Source: Motiliproteus sp965230735
GTDB taxonomy: Bacteria > Pseudomonadota > Gammaproteobacteria > Pseudomonadales > Balneatricaceae
Length of the DNA stretch: 64,000 nucleotides
Direction: 5' to 3'
Assembly: GCF_965230735.1 (NCBI RefSeq)
Contig: NZ_OZ246016.1
Span: forward strand, 1,240,001 to 1,304,000
Translations under genes and position numbers: made by a program
The notes under the pieces: model-generated
Databases searched by the model: none
Told to the model about the DNA's origin: nothing
Seen by the model: the letters and a program-made list of their open reading frames with translations, nothing else
In this document: positions 53,152 through 62,776 of the stretch, in pieces
How the letters are laid out: each line of letters starts with the position of its first letter
Numbering within the stretch: the first letter of the stretch is position 1

Positions 53152-54597
53152 TTACTTGGGCTTTCGTGGAATTCCCAGCTTCTGGCGACGCTCCCATAGG
53201 GTTTTGCGGCTGATTCCCAATCGCTTGGCCAGTTCCGTTTCGGTCATCTGATCCTGATTGTCGAGCACAAAACGTTGGAAGTAATCTTCCAGTGACAGGG
53301 CGGCTGAGTGGGCGGAGCTGTCGCTGCCCATAAAGGGTTCGCCGACCGGTTTCTCCGCCGCCGTTGATACACCGGCTCGGTGTGCAGTGCTGCTCGATTC
53401 CGCCTGGCGGGCACTGTATTGCGGATCCAGGCCGAGTAGCTCCGGGGTGATCTGTTCGGCTTCGTTGAGGATAACCGCCCGTTCGATGGCATTCTCCAGT
53501 TCGCGCACATTACCGGGCCATTGGTAGGCGGTCATCGCCTGCCGGGTTTCAGGGGCCAACTGCATCGCTGCGCAGCCCATCCGGGCGCAGGCCTTGAGCA
53601 GGAACTTGTTGGCCAGCTCGATAATATCTTCGCCGCGATCTCGCAGCGGTGGCATCGCAATCTCCATGATATAGAGGCGATAAAACAGGTCTTCACGGAA
53701 TTTGCCGGTGCGGGTCAGGGCCTTGAGGTCGCGGTGGGTGGCGGCGATCAGGCGGATATCCACCTGCATCGGTTGAACCGAGCCGACCCGGCGGATCTCT
53801 CCCTCCTGCAGTACCCGCAGCAGGCGGGCCTGGGCTTCGAGCGGCAGTTCACCGATCTCGTCCAGAAACAGGGTGCCACCGTTGGCGGCTTCGATCAGAC
53901 CCCGGTGAGTGCTGACCGCGCCGGTGAAGGCGCCCTTTTCGTGACCGAACAGTTCGGATTCGATCAGGGTTTCCGGAATTGCTGCGCAGTTAACCGAAAT
54001 CATCGGCGCATCGTGGCGCTGACTCTGCTGGTGGATCGAGTGGGCGGCCAGCTCCTTACCGGTCCCTGATTCGCCCTGGATCAACACAGTGGCATCGGTC
54101 CTGGCCACCTTGCGGATACGTGAAAACAGCTCCAGCATCGGCTGACTACGTCCCAGCATCTGGCCGGCACTCGGCTCGGCGGCCTCGTCTGCAGCGGCGT
54201 CAGTGCCCTGATCCTGTGAGGGTTGTGCGCTGGCCGACGCGCTGGCGGCACTCTGACTGAGAATTGCGGCGATGCTCTGCAGCATCTCCTCGTGATCGAA
54301 CGGTTTGGCGATATAGTCGACCGCCCCCTGCTTCATCGCTTCGATGGCCGAGCGCATGCTGGCGTAACTGGTCATGATCAGCACCGGGGTCGGACCGGCC
54401 AGTTCGATCAGGTCGGTTCCCTCTCGACCCGGCAACCGAAGGTCGCTGATCACCAGATCGAAGTCTTCAAGCCGAAACAGCTCCAATGCCTGATCGACCG
54501 ACCCGGCGATACTGACCTGGTAGTCATTTCGCTCGAGCAGCTTTTTCAGTGCGGTTCGGATGATCTCTTCGTCTTCGACGATCAGGATGTTGCTCAT
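53152..54597 (-). CDS. cbrB: CbrB-type sigma-54 response regulator
   Basis: NtrC-family activator of 481 residues. The receiver has ILIVEDEE, the phospho-acceptor Asp in LVISDLRLPG and the Lys in IAKPFD. The AAA+ domain has Walker A QGESGTGKE, GAFTGA and Walker B GGTLFLDEIGE; the Fis-type helix-turn-helix is at the end (TELAKRLGISRKTLWERR). A Ser/Ala-rich linker of about 35 residues separates receiver and AAA+. Its start codon shares one base with the cbrA stop. In Pseudomonas CbrB activates crcZ, and a matching promoter lies directly downstream here. Confidence 0.92.
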   Translation of the reverse strand: MSNILIVEDEEIIRTALKKLLERNDYQVSIAGSVDQALELFRLEDFDLVISDLRLPGREGTDLIELAGPTPVLIMTSYASMRSAIEAMKQGAVDYIAKPFDHEEMLQSIAAILSQSAASASASAQPSQDQGTDAAADEAAEPSAGQMLGRSQPMLELFSRIRKVARTDATVLIQGESGTGKELAAHSIHQQSQRHDAPMISVNCAAIPETLIESELFGHEKGAFTGAVSTHRGLIEAANGGTLFLDEIGELPLEAQARLLRVLQEGEIRRVGSVQPMQVDIRLIAATHRDLKALTRTGKFREDLFYRLYIMEIAMPPLRDRGEDIIELANKFLLKACARMGCAAMQLAPETRQAMTAYQWPGNVRELENAIERAVILNEAEQITPELLGLDPQYSARQAESSSTAHRAGVSTAAEKPVGEPFMGSDSSAHSAALSLEDYFQRFVLDNQDQMTETELAKRLGISRKTLWERRQKLGIPRKPK

Positions 54598-57575
54598 CAA
54601 TCGTTTTCTCGGTTACTGCCGCTGAGGTCCTGGGCCCGGGGAAGGGTCAGGGTGACCCGGGTCCCTCTATTTTGTTCAACATCGGCAGGGCTTTCAATCT
54701 GGATGCTGCCGTAATGTTCTTCGATGATGTTGTAGATCAGCGCCAGGCCAAGGCCGGTGCCTTCGCCGGGCTCTTTGGTGGTGAAGAACGGCTCGAACAG
54801 GCGGCTCTGCAGTTCTTTGGGAATGCCGCTGCCCTGGTCGACGATATGTACCTGCAGGCTGTCGTTGCTCTGTTCGCTTTCGATTCGGATGGTCTGGCCA
54901 TCTTCGGAGGCGTCGGCGGCGTTATTGAGTAGATTGATAAATACCTGCAGCAACCGTTGCATGTCGCCGTGCAGCTGCAACCCGGAATCGCATAGATTGA
55001 GGTAGTTGAGTTGTTTGCGACGACTGTCGAGCCGCACCAGTTCGATCGCCTGCTCGACGCAAAGATTCAGCGACAAGGGCTGCTGGGCGCCCGGACGGTA
55101 CTGGGTGCCGGTATGGGCGAAGCTCATCAGCGACTTGATGATATTGTCGACCCGGGCGGTCTGTTGCAGGATCTGTTCGCCGGTCTGGTTAATCTCATCC
55201 TGATCGGTTTCGTACTTGAGGTTCTGCGCCAGGCAGGCGATGCCGGTGATCGGGTTGCCGACCTCATGGGCGACGCCGGCGGCCAGGCGGCCGATTGACG
55301 CCAGCCGTTCGCTGTGGGCCAGCTCATCGGCCAGCAGCTGGTTTTCGGTCTGATCCTCCAGCAACAGGACCTGACCGGCGTGAGGGTGCAGGCGGGCGCT
55401 ATAGAAATTGTTGGACTGGGTCGGCGGCAGTGCGCCGAGGCGTTGCTCGTGCAGCGAGGCTTTGTGAAGGCTGAAGAAACGCGCCTGATTATCGGTGGTC
55501 AGCCGCTGGTTGAGTAACTGGTTGCTCGGCTGTTCGGCAAACTGGCTCAGTAGCTCGCGCCAGGGGGGCGGCAGTATCTCCAGCCGGTGGCCGATCACCT
55601 GGGCGCCGGGTACGCCGGTGAACTGCTCCATCTCGACATTCCACAGTAGAATTTCACCGGCTTCACCGAGGGAGCAGACCCCCACCGGCATGCGTTGCAG
55701 CGTGGTTCGGTGCAGCTGGCGCAGCTCGTCGAGTTCGGCGGCCAGTCCCGACAGCCGGCTACGGGACTGTTCCAGGTGACTTTCCAGCAGGTGGATGTCC
55801 CGGCGTCGGTAGCCTCGGTTATCGCCGGCCTCCAGGCTCATCACCGAGAAAGCTTCCACCGGGCCCAACAGCGCCGATAGATTGTGCTCCAGTTGGTCCT
55901 GTAGCTGTTCGATCGCCTGGGGGTTGGTTTCGGATTCCGACAACTGTAACTGTTGCAGGGCCTCGGCAACCTCGCGGTGAGCGACATCGTCACCGAGCCG
56001 TTCGCTCAGATGTTGAATCAGCGCCGGCACGTCAGCCAGCGGCGGGCGCGTGCTCTGGGGTCGGTGCAGGGCACTCAGTACACAGGAGTTGGCGGCCAGG
56101 CGCTCATCCTGACTGGGTTTGTTCAATGAGGAGATCATCAGGAACACGATCACGTTGGCCGCCAGGGCCAGGGTGGCGACCTCGTGCCAGTTGCCGCTGT
56201 TCAGCTCCAGAGCAACCCGCGAACTCTCCGGTAGCAGCGGCATCAGCATCGACAACAGCCAGATTCCCATGCCCAACAGCAGCCCCAGGATAAAGCCCTG
56301 ACGGTTGCCGCCGGGCCAAAACAGGGTGGCCAGCAATCCGGGCAGGAACTGCATAAAGGCGATAAAGGCGATCAAACCCATGTGGTGCAGCTCGGCGCGG
56401 CCGTTGGTGGCCAGGTAGAACAGGTAGCTGAGCAGGGTGATCTGCAGAATCAACAGACGTCGGTTGAGTACCAGTCGGTTGTAGAGCGGTTCGCTATTGT
56501 GATTGCTGACGTAGGGCAGCACCAGGTGATTCAGCACCATCCCGGCCAGCGCAATGGTACACAGAATAATCAAACCGGCTGCCGCCGACAGGCCGCCGAT
56601 ATAGGTCAGCATCGTCAGCCAGGGGGCGTTGGTATGCAGCCCCAGCAACAGGCCGAAATACTCCGGCCGTCCCGGAATATCCAGCGCCAGCCCAGCCCAG
56701 AGTACCGGAGGAATCGCCGCCGACAGCAGCAACAGCAGCAGCGGAAAGCCCCAGCTGGCTTTGTTCAGGGCACGGGCATCGCTGTTTTCGGTAAACAGCA
56801 GGTGGAACATATGGGGAGCGACCACCGCCGAGGCCATAAAGCCGAACAGCAGGGTGCGCCAGTAATCGCCCTCGACCGGCTTATACAGCGAGGTGGCTTC
56901 GATGGCGTGCCTGGCCAACCACTGCTCCATTTCGGCATTGCTGCCGAACACACCGTAGATGGCGAACAGTCCCAGCGCGACCATTGCAATTAGTTTGAAC
57001 ACGACCCCGGCTGCCATCGCCGTGACCAGTCCGGCGGTGCGATGGCGCACCGACGGGTGGCGGGTGCCGAACAGCACCGAGAACAGCGCGGTGGTGGCGC
57101 AGAACGCCATCGCGATCAGGTCGGTGTTCTGCTCGCCAGACAGCAGCCGGATACTGTCGGTGACCGCCTCGATCTGGGTGGCGATCAGCGGCAGACTGGC
57201 CAATAGTATCAGGATGGTGACCAGGGTGCCGGCCAGTTGGCTGCGGAATCGGAACGCGAACAGGTCGGCCACCGAGCTGAGCTGATAGGACTTGGTGATC
57301 CGTAGCAGCGGCTGCAGGATGACCGGTGCCAAGACAAAGGTCAGCGAGGCGCCGAAGTAGGCGGCCAGATAGGCATAGCCGTAATTCTGGGCCAGTCCGA
57401 TGGTGCCGTAAAAGGTCCAGGCGCTGGCGTAAACGCCCAGTGCGGCTATAAAGACCGCCGGATGGCTGGAGATGCGCTTCGGGATATAGTTGCGATTGGT
57501 GGCGGCCGCGATACCGAACAGCAGCAGTAGGAAGCCGGCGCTGATCGCAAACAGCAGGGTCAGGCTAAAGGTCAT
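54597..57575 (-). CDS. cbrA: CbrA-type hybrid transporter/sensor histidine kinase
   Basis: Sensor kinase of 992 residues. The N-terminal half is a 13-helix sodium/solute symporter (SLC5-like) domain; a helical linker and a PAS domain follow (MPVGVCSLGEAGEILLWN). The kinase core comes last: HisKA with VAHEVGNPITGIA and HATPase with NLLNNAADAS, DQGSGIP and GEGTGLGLALIYNII. GGAG lies close to ATG 57575; a further 12 codons upstream are open. CbrA links C/N balance, histidine uptake and carbon repression. It overlaps the small CbrX-like gene. Confidence 0.92.
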   Translation of the reverse strand: MTFSLTLLFAISAGFLLLLFGIAAATNRNYIPKRISSHPAVFIAALGVYASAWTFYGTIGLAQNYGYAYLAAYFGASLTFVLAPVILQPLLRITKSYQLSSVADLFAFRFRSQLAGTLVTILILLASLPLIATQIEAVTDSIRLLSGEQNTDLIAMAFCATTALFSVLFGTRHPSVRHRTAGLVTAMAAGVVFKLIAMVALGLFAIYGVFGSNAEMEQWLARHAIEATSLYKPVEGDYWRTLLFGFMASAVVAPHMFHLLFTENSDARALNKASWGFPLLLLLLSAAIPPVLWAGLALDIPGRPEYFGLLLGLHTNAPWLTMLTYIGGLSAAAGLIILCTIALAGMVLNHLVLPYVSNHNSEPLYNRLVLNRRLLILQITLLSYLFYLATNGRAELHHMGLIAFIAFMQFLPGLLATLFWPGGNRQGFILGLLLGMGIWLLSMLMPLLPESSRVALELNSGNWHEVATLALAANVIVFLMISSLNKPSQDERLAANSCVLSALHRPQSTRPPLADVPALIQHLSERLGDDVAHREVAEALQQLQLSESETNPQAIEQLQDQLEHNLSALLGPVEAFSVMSLEAGDNRGYRRRDIHLLESHLEQSRSRLSGLAAELDELRQLHRTTLQRMPVGVCSLGEAGEILLWNVEMEQFTGVPGAQVIGHRLEILPPPWRELLSQFAEQPSNQLLNQRLTTDNQARFFSLHKASLHEQRLGALPPTQSNNFYSARLHPHAGQVLLLEDQTENQLLADELAHSERLASIGRLAAGVAHEVGNPITGIACLAQNLKYETDQDEINQTGEQILQQTARVDNIIKSLMSFAHTGTQYRPGAQQPLSLNLCVEQAIELVRLDSRRKQLNYLNLCDSGLQLHGDMQRLLQVFINLLNNAADASEDGQTIRIESEQSNDSLQVHIVDQGSGIPKELQSRLFEPFFTTKEPGEGTGLGLALIYNIIEEHYGSIQIESPADVEQNRGTRVTLTLPRAQDLSGSNREND

Positions 57576-57741
57576 CACTGCTCCGCTTGTGTTCCAACCA
57601 GGCAACCGCACCGATCAGGGTCAGCCAGATCATGAACGGGGAGTACCAGGGGCGCTCCATGTTGCTCCAGGAGTCAATCATACTCGGTGACAGCAGGTAG
57701 ATGCTCAGCACCAGTACGGCGACCAAACGGTACATCGACAA
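57565..57741 (-). CDS. cbrX: Small CbrX-like membrane protein overlapping cbrA
   Basis: A short gene of 58 codons from a TTG at 57741 (AGGAGG eight bases upstream), or 56 from the ATG at 57735. It has two hydrophobic segments separated by SMIDSWSNMERPWYSP and a charged end (EHKRSSDDL). The stop overlaps the cbrA start by 11 bases, implying translational coupling. Pseudomonas has a small cbrX gene in exactly this position. It may assist the symporter-like domain of CbrA; that is inference. Confidence 0.8.
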   Translation of the reverse strand: MSMYRLVAVLVLSIYLLSPSMIDSWSNMERPWYSPFMIWLTLIGAVAWLEHKRSSDDL

Positions 57742-57760
57742 GGGTGGTTCCTCCTGTCCG

Positions 57761-58684
57761 TCAGCGGTGTTCAGTTTCGAGCAGAGATTCGGGCAGATGC
57801 GGCTGTCGCGGAATCTGTCTCAGCTGCCAGTGCTCGCAACCCCAAGTCAGGATCTCATGGGCTTGAGCCTGCCGCAACGATGGCGGCGGTTGTTGCCCTA
57901 ACAGCAGCAGTGCCTGGAATAAGCTGGGACCGGGGTTGGCAGCGTCGATGGCGCTGGCGTAGGTCTGTTTGCTGAGTTTCTGGCCCTGGTCGTTCACCAG
58001 AATCGGAATATGGGCGTAGCCCGGTGTCGGCAGCTCGAGCCGTCGCTGCAGATGAATCTGGCGCGCGGTGGAGTCGAGCAGGTCGTAGCCGCGGACCACC
58101 TGATTGACGCCCTGGGCCGCATCGTCGACCACCACTGCCAACTGGTAGGCGAATAAGCCGTCGCGGCGGCGGATGACAAAATCACCCACCTCGGTGGCCA
58201 ATTGCTGTCGTTGCGGCCCCTGGATCGCATCGGTAAAGGCGATGGTTTCGTCGTCGACGCACAGGCGGATCGCCAGCGGCAGGTCGGACTCGATCGGCTG
58301 GCGATGACGGCAGTAGCCGTCGTAGATGCGGCTGTTGCGCATCAGAATCTGACTCCGCGAGCAGTCACAGCCGTAGGCTGCGCCGCTGTCGATCAGCTGC
58401 TGCAAGACCTGGTGATAGTGTTCAAGGCGCTGGCTTTGGTACCAGACCGGGCCGTCCCACTCGAAACCGAAGGCTTCCAGCGTCTTCAGAATTTGATCGG
58501 CAGCCCCCGGGACTTCACGGGGTGGATCCAGGTCTTCCATCCGTACCAGCCATCGGCCTTGCCGGCTGCGGGCGTCAAGGTAGCTGGCCAGTGCCGCTAA
58601 CAGGGAGCCGAAGTGGAGTAATCCGGTGGGAGAGGGGGCGAAGCGGCCGATATAGTTGGCGGCCGCAGTACGGGGCTGAGTCAA
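57761..58684 (-). CDS. gluQ: Glutamyl-Q tRNA(Asp) synthetase
   Basis: Enzyme of 307 residues that glutamylates queuosine in tRNA(Asp). It looks like a glutamyl-tRNA synthetase catalytic core without the anticodon-binding domain. The HIGH-like segment is PSPTGLLHFGS, the KMSKS-like one QKLSKQ, and Zn ligands lie in YGCDCSRSQ and YCRH. It follows dksA by 51 bases in the usual dksA-gluQ pair, and is 19 bases from cbrX. Confidence 0.94.
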   Translation of the reverse strand: MTQPRTAAANYIGRFAPSPTGLLHFGSLLAALASYLDARSRQGRWLVRMEDLDPPREVPGAADQILKTLEAFGFEWDGPVWYQSQRLEHYHQVLQQLIDSGAAYGCDCSRSQILMRNSRIYDGYCRHRQPIESDLPLAIRLCVDDETIAFTDAIQGPQRQQLATEVGDFVIRRRDGLFAYQLAVVVDDAAQGVNQVVRGYDLLDSTARQIHLQRRLELPTPGYAHIPILVNDQGQKLSKQTYASAIDAANPGPSLFQALLLLGQQPPPSLRQAQAHEILTWGCEHWQLRQIPRQPHLPESLLETEHR

Positions 58685-58735
58685 CGTCCGTGGAGCAGAG
58701 GGCTGTGCCGCCGCCGAGGCTGCGGCACATGAGCA

Positions 58736-59164
58736 TTAGCTGCCCAGCTGCTTCTCTTTGATCTCCGCCAGTGTCTTGCAGTCGATGCAGAGGGTGGCGG
58801 TCGGACGGGCTTCCAGTCGACGGATGCCGATCTCAACACCGCAGGAGTCACAGAAACCGTAGTCGTCGGCGTCGATACGCTCGATGGTTTCGTTGATCTT
58901 CTTGGTCAGCTTGCGTTCGCGGTCACGGGTACGCAGTTCCAGGCTGAATTCCTCTTCCTGGCTGGCGCGGTCGGACGGGTCAGCAAAGTTGGCTGCCTCT
59001 TCCTGCATATGGTTGATGGTGCTGTCGACCTCTTCCATCAGTTCCTGTTTCCAGGCGTTCAGAATGTTTCTGAAGTGGTCGCGCTGAGCCTCATTCATGT
59101 ACTCTTCGCCTTCGGCAGGCTGGTACGGCTCGTAGTGTTTCAGCAGTGATTCTTTATCTGGCAT
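58736..59164 (-). CDS. dksA: RNA polymerase-binding transcription factor DksA
   Basis: Stringent-response factor of 142 residues that works with ppGpp at RNA polymerase. The coiled-coil (about 30-105) has the tip Asp residues in FADPSDRASQEE, and the Zn finger is C-x2-C-x17-C-x2-C (FCDSCGVEIG ... LCIDC). The ATG at 59164 with GAGG upstream is preferred over a GTG four codons before. Confidence 0.96.
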   Translation of the reverse strand: MPDKESLLKHYEPYQPAEGEEYMNEAQRDHFRNILNAWKQELMEEVDSTINHMQEEAANFADPSDRASQEEEFSLELRTRDRERKLTKKINETIERIDADDYGFCDSCGVEIGIRRLEARPTATLCIDCKTLAEIKEKQLGS

Positions 59165-59475
59165 AGTCTGCCTCACTTCTTATAAAAACCATGCGGACGC
59201 CGCCGCGATCAATCCTTTAACCAGCGCACCGCTCGGCGTTGGTCTGATTCCATGCTTTAAGATCGAAAGAATAGCCGATCTTGAGCAGGCGCAAGAAACT
59301 AACAGATAACTATCCAGTGCGCTAGTGCAGCCGCGTCCGATTAACCCTTATAGCGCTGTTGGGGTTCCAGGGGAAGTGAAAAAGACGCAATGTTGCTGGG
59401 GTTTTAGCGCCGTTCAACTTTGGTCGTGGCTAGGGGTTTCTTTAGTATTTGGCACCGAAAAACAAGGGAATATAG
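59165..59475. other. Intergenic region between divergent dksA and sfsA
   Basis: About 310 bases with no convincing gene. It must hold the promoters for both genes, but no strong -35/-10 pair stood out by eye. A short GATCG-AATAGC-CGATC hairpin lies near 59260. Confidence 0.4.
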
Positions 59476-60192
59476 ATGATTTACCAACCACCGCTGCAGC
59501 CGGCCAGGCTTCTGAAACGCTACAAGCGCTTTCTGGCCGATATCGAGTTGGCTGACGGCAGCCAGATGACGCTGCACTGCCCCAATACCGGCTCGATGCG
59601 AAACTGTGCCGAGCCCGGTAGTCGGGTCTGGTTTCGTGACTCACAGAATCCGAAGCGCAAATATCCCTGTACCTGGGAGTTGGTCGAAGCCGAAGGCAAG
59701 TACCTGGCCAGCGTCAATACCGCCCGGGCCAATGACCTGGTGGAGGAAGCGATCGCCCATGATCGTATCGCCGCGCTCAAGGGCTATCCGTTGCGACGTC
59801 GGGAGGTCAAGTACGGTGCGGAAAACAGCCGGATCGATCTCTTGCTGTCGCAGCACCCGCAGGGACGTGCTGACTGCTATGTCGAGGTGAAGCAGGTCAC
59901 GTTGTTGCAGGAAGGAGGCGTTGGGCGCTTTCCCGATGCGGTCACCGAGCGGGGGCGCAAGCACCTGCGCGAGCTGGAGCAGATGGTGGCCCAGGGGTAT
60001 CGTGCGGTGCTGCTGTTCTGCGTACCCCACACCGGGATCGAATCGGTGGAGCCCGCCGATCAGATCGACCCGGCCTATGGTCAGGCGTTGCGCCAGGCCC
60101 AGCAGGCCGGGGTCGAGTTGCTGGCGTACCAGGCCGAGATCAGTCCGGAGCGGATTGAGCTGGTTCGGCAGCTGCCGGTGCGGTTGGACTGA
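59476..60192 (+). CDS. sfsA: SfsA family protein
   Basis: Protein of 238 residues of the SfsA family. The nucleic-acid-binding-like N-terminal fold has LHCPNTGSM; the C-terminal part has ENSRIDLLLS and CYVEVKQVTL, a restriction-endonuclease-like D-x-ExK core. The function is poorly known (sugar fermentation stimulation, possible nuclease). AAGGGA precedes the ATG. It is divergent from dksA; the sfsA-dksA neighbourhood is conserved in gammaproteobacteria. Confidence 0.93.
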   Translation: MIYQPPLQPARLLKRYKRFLADIELADGSQMTLHCPNTGSMRNCAEPGSRVWFRDSQNPKRKYPCTWELVEAEGKYLASVNTARANDLVEEAIAHDRIAALKGYPLRRREVKYGAENSRIDLLLSQHPQGRADCYVEVKQVTLLQEGGVGRFPDAVTERGRKHLRELEQMVAQGYRAVLLFCVPHTGIESVEPADQIDPAYGQALRQAQQAGVELLAYQAEISPERIELVRQLPVRLD

Positions 60193-60228
60193 GCCCCTGG
60201 CCGCTAGGCTGGGCTGCAGAGTTGCGGC

Positions 60229-60564
60229 TCAGCTCGGTTCCGTCGCGATCGGTTCGACCCAGACCGTACCGTCGCGCAGGCTGTACTCGATCGGTTGCAG
60301 GGCCTGGCCCTGGCAGGGTCCCTGAATACAGTCGCCGGTTTCGATCCGGAATAGCGCACCGTGGGTCGAGCACTGGATAAACTGTCGCTCCAGATCGAGA
60401 AACTGGTCCGGCTGCCACTCCAGCGGAATTCCGCGATGGGGGCAGCGATTCAGATAGAGGTATAGCTGGCCCTGGTGTTTGACCGCGATCAGCTTATGCT
60501 CACCCCAGTCCAGCCCCTTGCTCTGGCCCTCTTCGATTTCGTCGATCCGACAGATTTGATCCAT
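60229..60564 (-). CDS. Rieske [2Fe-2S] ferredoxin-like protein
   Basis: Protein of 111 residues with a single Rieske domain: CPHRG and, 17 residues later, CSTHGALF supply the two Cys and two His ligands. There is no membrane anchor, so it is a soluble electron carrier or subunit. The start is ATG 60564 (MDQICRIDEI); upstream starts in the same frame overlap the moaB promoter region and are less likely. No oxygenase partner is adjacent. Confidence 0.85.
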   Translation of the reverse strand: MDQICRIDEIEEGQSKGLDWGEHKLIAVKHQGQLYLYLNRCPHRGIPLEWQPDQFLDLERQFIQCSTHGALFRIETGDCIQGPCQGQALQPIEYSLRDGTVWVEPIATEPS

Positions 60565-60691
60565 ATTAATTCGTGCTCGTGATTGAATCCGGATAGACAT
60601 TGTCAACGACTGAGGGGGCTGACACAATCTGTGGATTCGACCGCAGCTTCGCGTCCGTCTGCGGCAAGCCGTAAACAGGAGATTGTCCCCC

Positions 60692-61240
60692 ATGGCCCAC
60701 CACGCCAATACCGAATTTGTCCCCCTGACCATTGCTGTACTGACGTTGTCCGATACCCGTACCCCGGACAACGATACTTCCGGTGACACCCTGGTCGAGC
60801 GGCTGGAAGAGGCCGGTCACCACACCGGCGACCGGGCGATCATTCCCGATGATGTTTACCAGCTGCGTGCCAAGGTTTCCCAGTGGATCGCCGATCCGGA
60901 GATCCAGGCGGTGCTGATCACCGGCGGTACCGGCTTTACCGCCCGCGATACCACGCCCGAAGCGGTAATGCCGCTGTTCGACAAGCAGATTGAAGGTTAC
61001 GGCGAACTGTTCCGTCAGCTGTCCTACGAGCAGATCGGCACCTCAACGGTTCAATCGCGGGCCGTGGCCGGGGTAGCCAACCGGACCGTAATTTTCTGTA
61101 TGCCGGGTTCGACCGGTGCCTGCAGGATGGCCTGGGACGGCATTATTCGTGAACAGCTCGATGCCCGCCATAAACCGTGCAACTTCGTTGAGATGGTATC
61201 GGTGAAAGGCTCGGGCTACTGCAAGGGTGAGCGCTCATGA
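60692..61240 (+). CDS. moaB: Molybdenum cofactor biosynthesis protein B
   Basis: Protein of 182 residues, MoaB/MogA fold, activating molybdopterin by adenylation. The signatures are LTLSDTRTPDNDTSGD, ITGGTGFTARDTTPEAV and MPGSTGACRMAWDGII. ATG 60692 is 11 bases after AGGAG. It overlaps moeA by four bases, so the two are coupled. The product supplies the cofactor for nasA. Confidence 0.94.
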   Translation: MAHHANTEFVPLTIAVLTLSDTRTPDNDTSGDTLVERLEEAGHHTGDRAIIPDDVYQLRAKVSQWIADPEIQAVLITGGTGFTARDTTPEAVMPLFDKQIEGYGELFRQLSYEQIGTSTVQSRAVAGVANRTVIFCMPGSTGACRMAWDGIIREQLDARHKPCNFVEMVSVKGSGYCKGERS

Positions 61241-62505
61241 GTGGATGCGGAGGCAAAGGCGGCGATAAGCCGCTGACCGATTGCTGCAGCCAGCCGGGCT
61301 TGATGCCGTTCGAGCAGGCGTTGGCGCAGCTTTTGGATTCGGTACAAGGCGGCAAGCAACCGGTTGAAAAGGTTCATCTGACCGCCGCCCTTGGGCGGGT
61401 ACTGGCCGAAGATCTGTGTGCCGAGTTGGATGTGCCGCCGGCCGATAACAGCGCGATGGACGGTTACGCGGTTCGGGTGGCCGATCTGGCTGCCGCTGCG
61501 GGTAAACCGTTGACTATCAGCCAGCGTATTCCGGCCGGGGTCGATCCTGAGCCGTTGCAGCCGGGTACCGTGGCCCGAATCTTTACCGGCGCGTCGGTCC
61601 CCGAGGGCGCCGATGCGGTGGTGATGCAGGAGAATACCGAGCGTGACGGCGAGCAGGTCAAGATGCCGACCGAGATCCCGCTGGGCGACCATATCCGCCG
61701 TCGGGGACAGGATATCGCCAACGGTGATGCCGTGGTTAAGGCGGGTACCCGACTGCAACCGCAGCACCTGGGGGTGCTTGCCAGCATCGGTATCGCCGAG
61801 CTGCCCTGTTACCGTCCGCTACGGGTGGCGCTGCTTTCAAGCGGTGATGAACTGGCGCAGCCTGGTGAAGTTGCTGGCCCGGGACAGATCTACAACTCCA
61901 ACCGCTACAGCCTGACCGGGTTGATTCAGCAGCTGGGCATGGAGCTGATCGACCTGGGAACCATCGAAGATACTCGCGCGGCGACCATCGAGGCGTTGCA
62001 GGGCGCTGCCGAAAAGGCCGATCTGCTGATCACCAGCGGTGGTGTCTCGGTGGGCGAAGAGGACCACATCAAAGCGGCGGTCGAGCAGCTGGGGGAGATC
62101 AGCCTGTGGAAACTGGCGATCAAGCCGGGCAAACCACTGGCGTTCGGTCGGGTCGGCCAGACGCCGTTTATCGGCCTGCCGGGTAACCCGGTATCGGCGA
62201 TGCTCTGCTTCCAGGTTTTGGCCCGTCCGGTGATGATGAAACTGCAGGGCGCCGGTGAGCTGCATCCCAAGTCGGTGATGTTGCCGATCGACTACCAGCG
62301 CAGCAAAGCGCAAAAGCGTCGCGAATACCTGCGGGTGCGTCGGGTTGAACAGGACGGCCAGCTGGTGCTCAAGCCTTACACCAACCAGAGCTCCGGAGTG
62401 TTGACGTCGGTGGCTTGGGCCGAGGGTTACGCGGTGATTCCGGCCGATGCCCAGATCGCGGCAGGCGACCGGGTCGAGTTTATTCCTTTCTCCGAGCTGG
62501 CGTAA
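61237..62505 (+). CDS. moeA: Molybdopterin molybdenumtransferase
   Basis: Enzyme of 422 residues inserting molybdate into adenylated molybdopterin. Signatures are PPADNSAMDGYAV, IFTGASVPEGADAVVMQE, SSGDEL, YNSNRYSL and TSGGVSVGEEDHIK. The first 18 residues are Cys- and Gly-rich (SGCGGKGGDKPLTDCC), unusual for MoeA and possibly metal-binding. It is followed by a hairpin terminator. Confidence 0.95.
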   Translation: MSGCGGKGGDKPLTDCCSQPGLMPFEQALAQLLDSVQGGKQPVEKVHLTAALGRVLAEDLCAELDVPPADNSAMDGYAVRVADLAAAAGKPLTISQRIPAGVDPEPLQPGTVARIFTGASVPEGADAVVMQENTERDGEQVKMPTEIPLGDHIRRRGQDIANGDAVVKAGTRLQPQHLGVLASIGIAELPCYRPLRVALLSSGDELAQPGEVAGPGQIYNSNRYSLTGLIQQLGMELIDLGTIEDTRAATIEALQGAAEKADLLITSGGVSVGEEDHIKAAVEQLGEISLWKLAIKPGKPLAFGRVGQTPFIGLPGNPVSAMLCFQVLARPVMMKLQGAGELHPKSVMLPIDYQRSKAQKRREYLRVRRVEQDGQLVLKPYTNQSSGVLTSVAWAEGYAVIPADAQIAAGDRVEFIPFSELA

Positions 62506-62516
62506 TCCGGCTCTGT

Positions 62517-62553
62517 GCAGCGGTCCTGTTCGATACAGGCCGCTGCCTATTTT
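62517..62553 (+). terminator. Terminator of moaB-moeA
   Basis: GCAGCGG (62517-62523) pairs with CCGCTGC (62540-62546), and inside CCTGT pairs with ACAGG; TATTTTC follows. The region from here to 62944 holds no gene that I can see, only the FNR-type box. Confidence 0.75.
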
Positions 62554-62776
62554 CATCCTGCTGAATTCTCTTCCATTCTCCTTCCCAGCGGCGTCCTGGC
62601 ATGACTGATATGGTCCGGCACGGCGTCTGCGCTCGTACCAAAACCGGATCTGATTAGCCCTATTAATCGAGTGGTTTTTGGGTATGATTGTCATCTCTTG
62701 AGGGTCAGGACGCTACGGCCGGCGTGAATTCGGTTTCCAGCTTGGCGGATAGCATCGCACGGGCGGGTGGCTCAAA

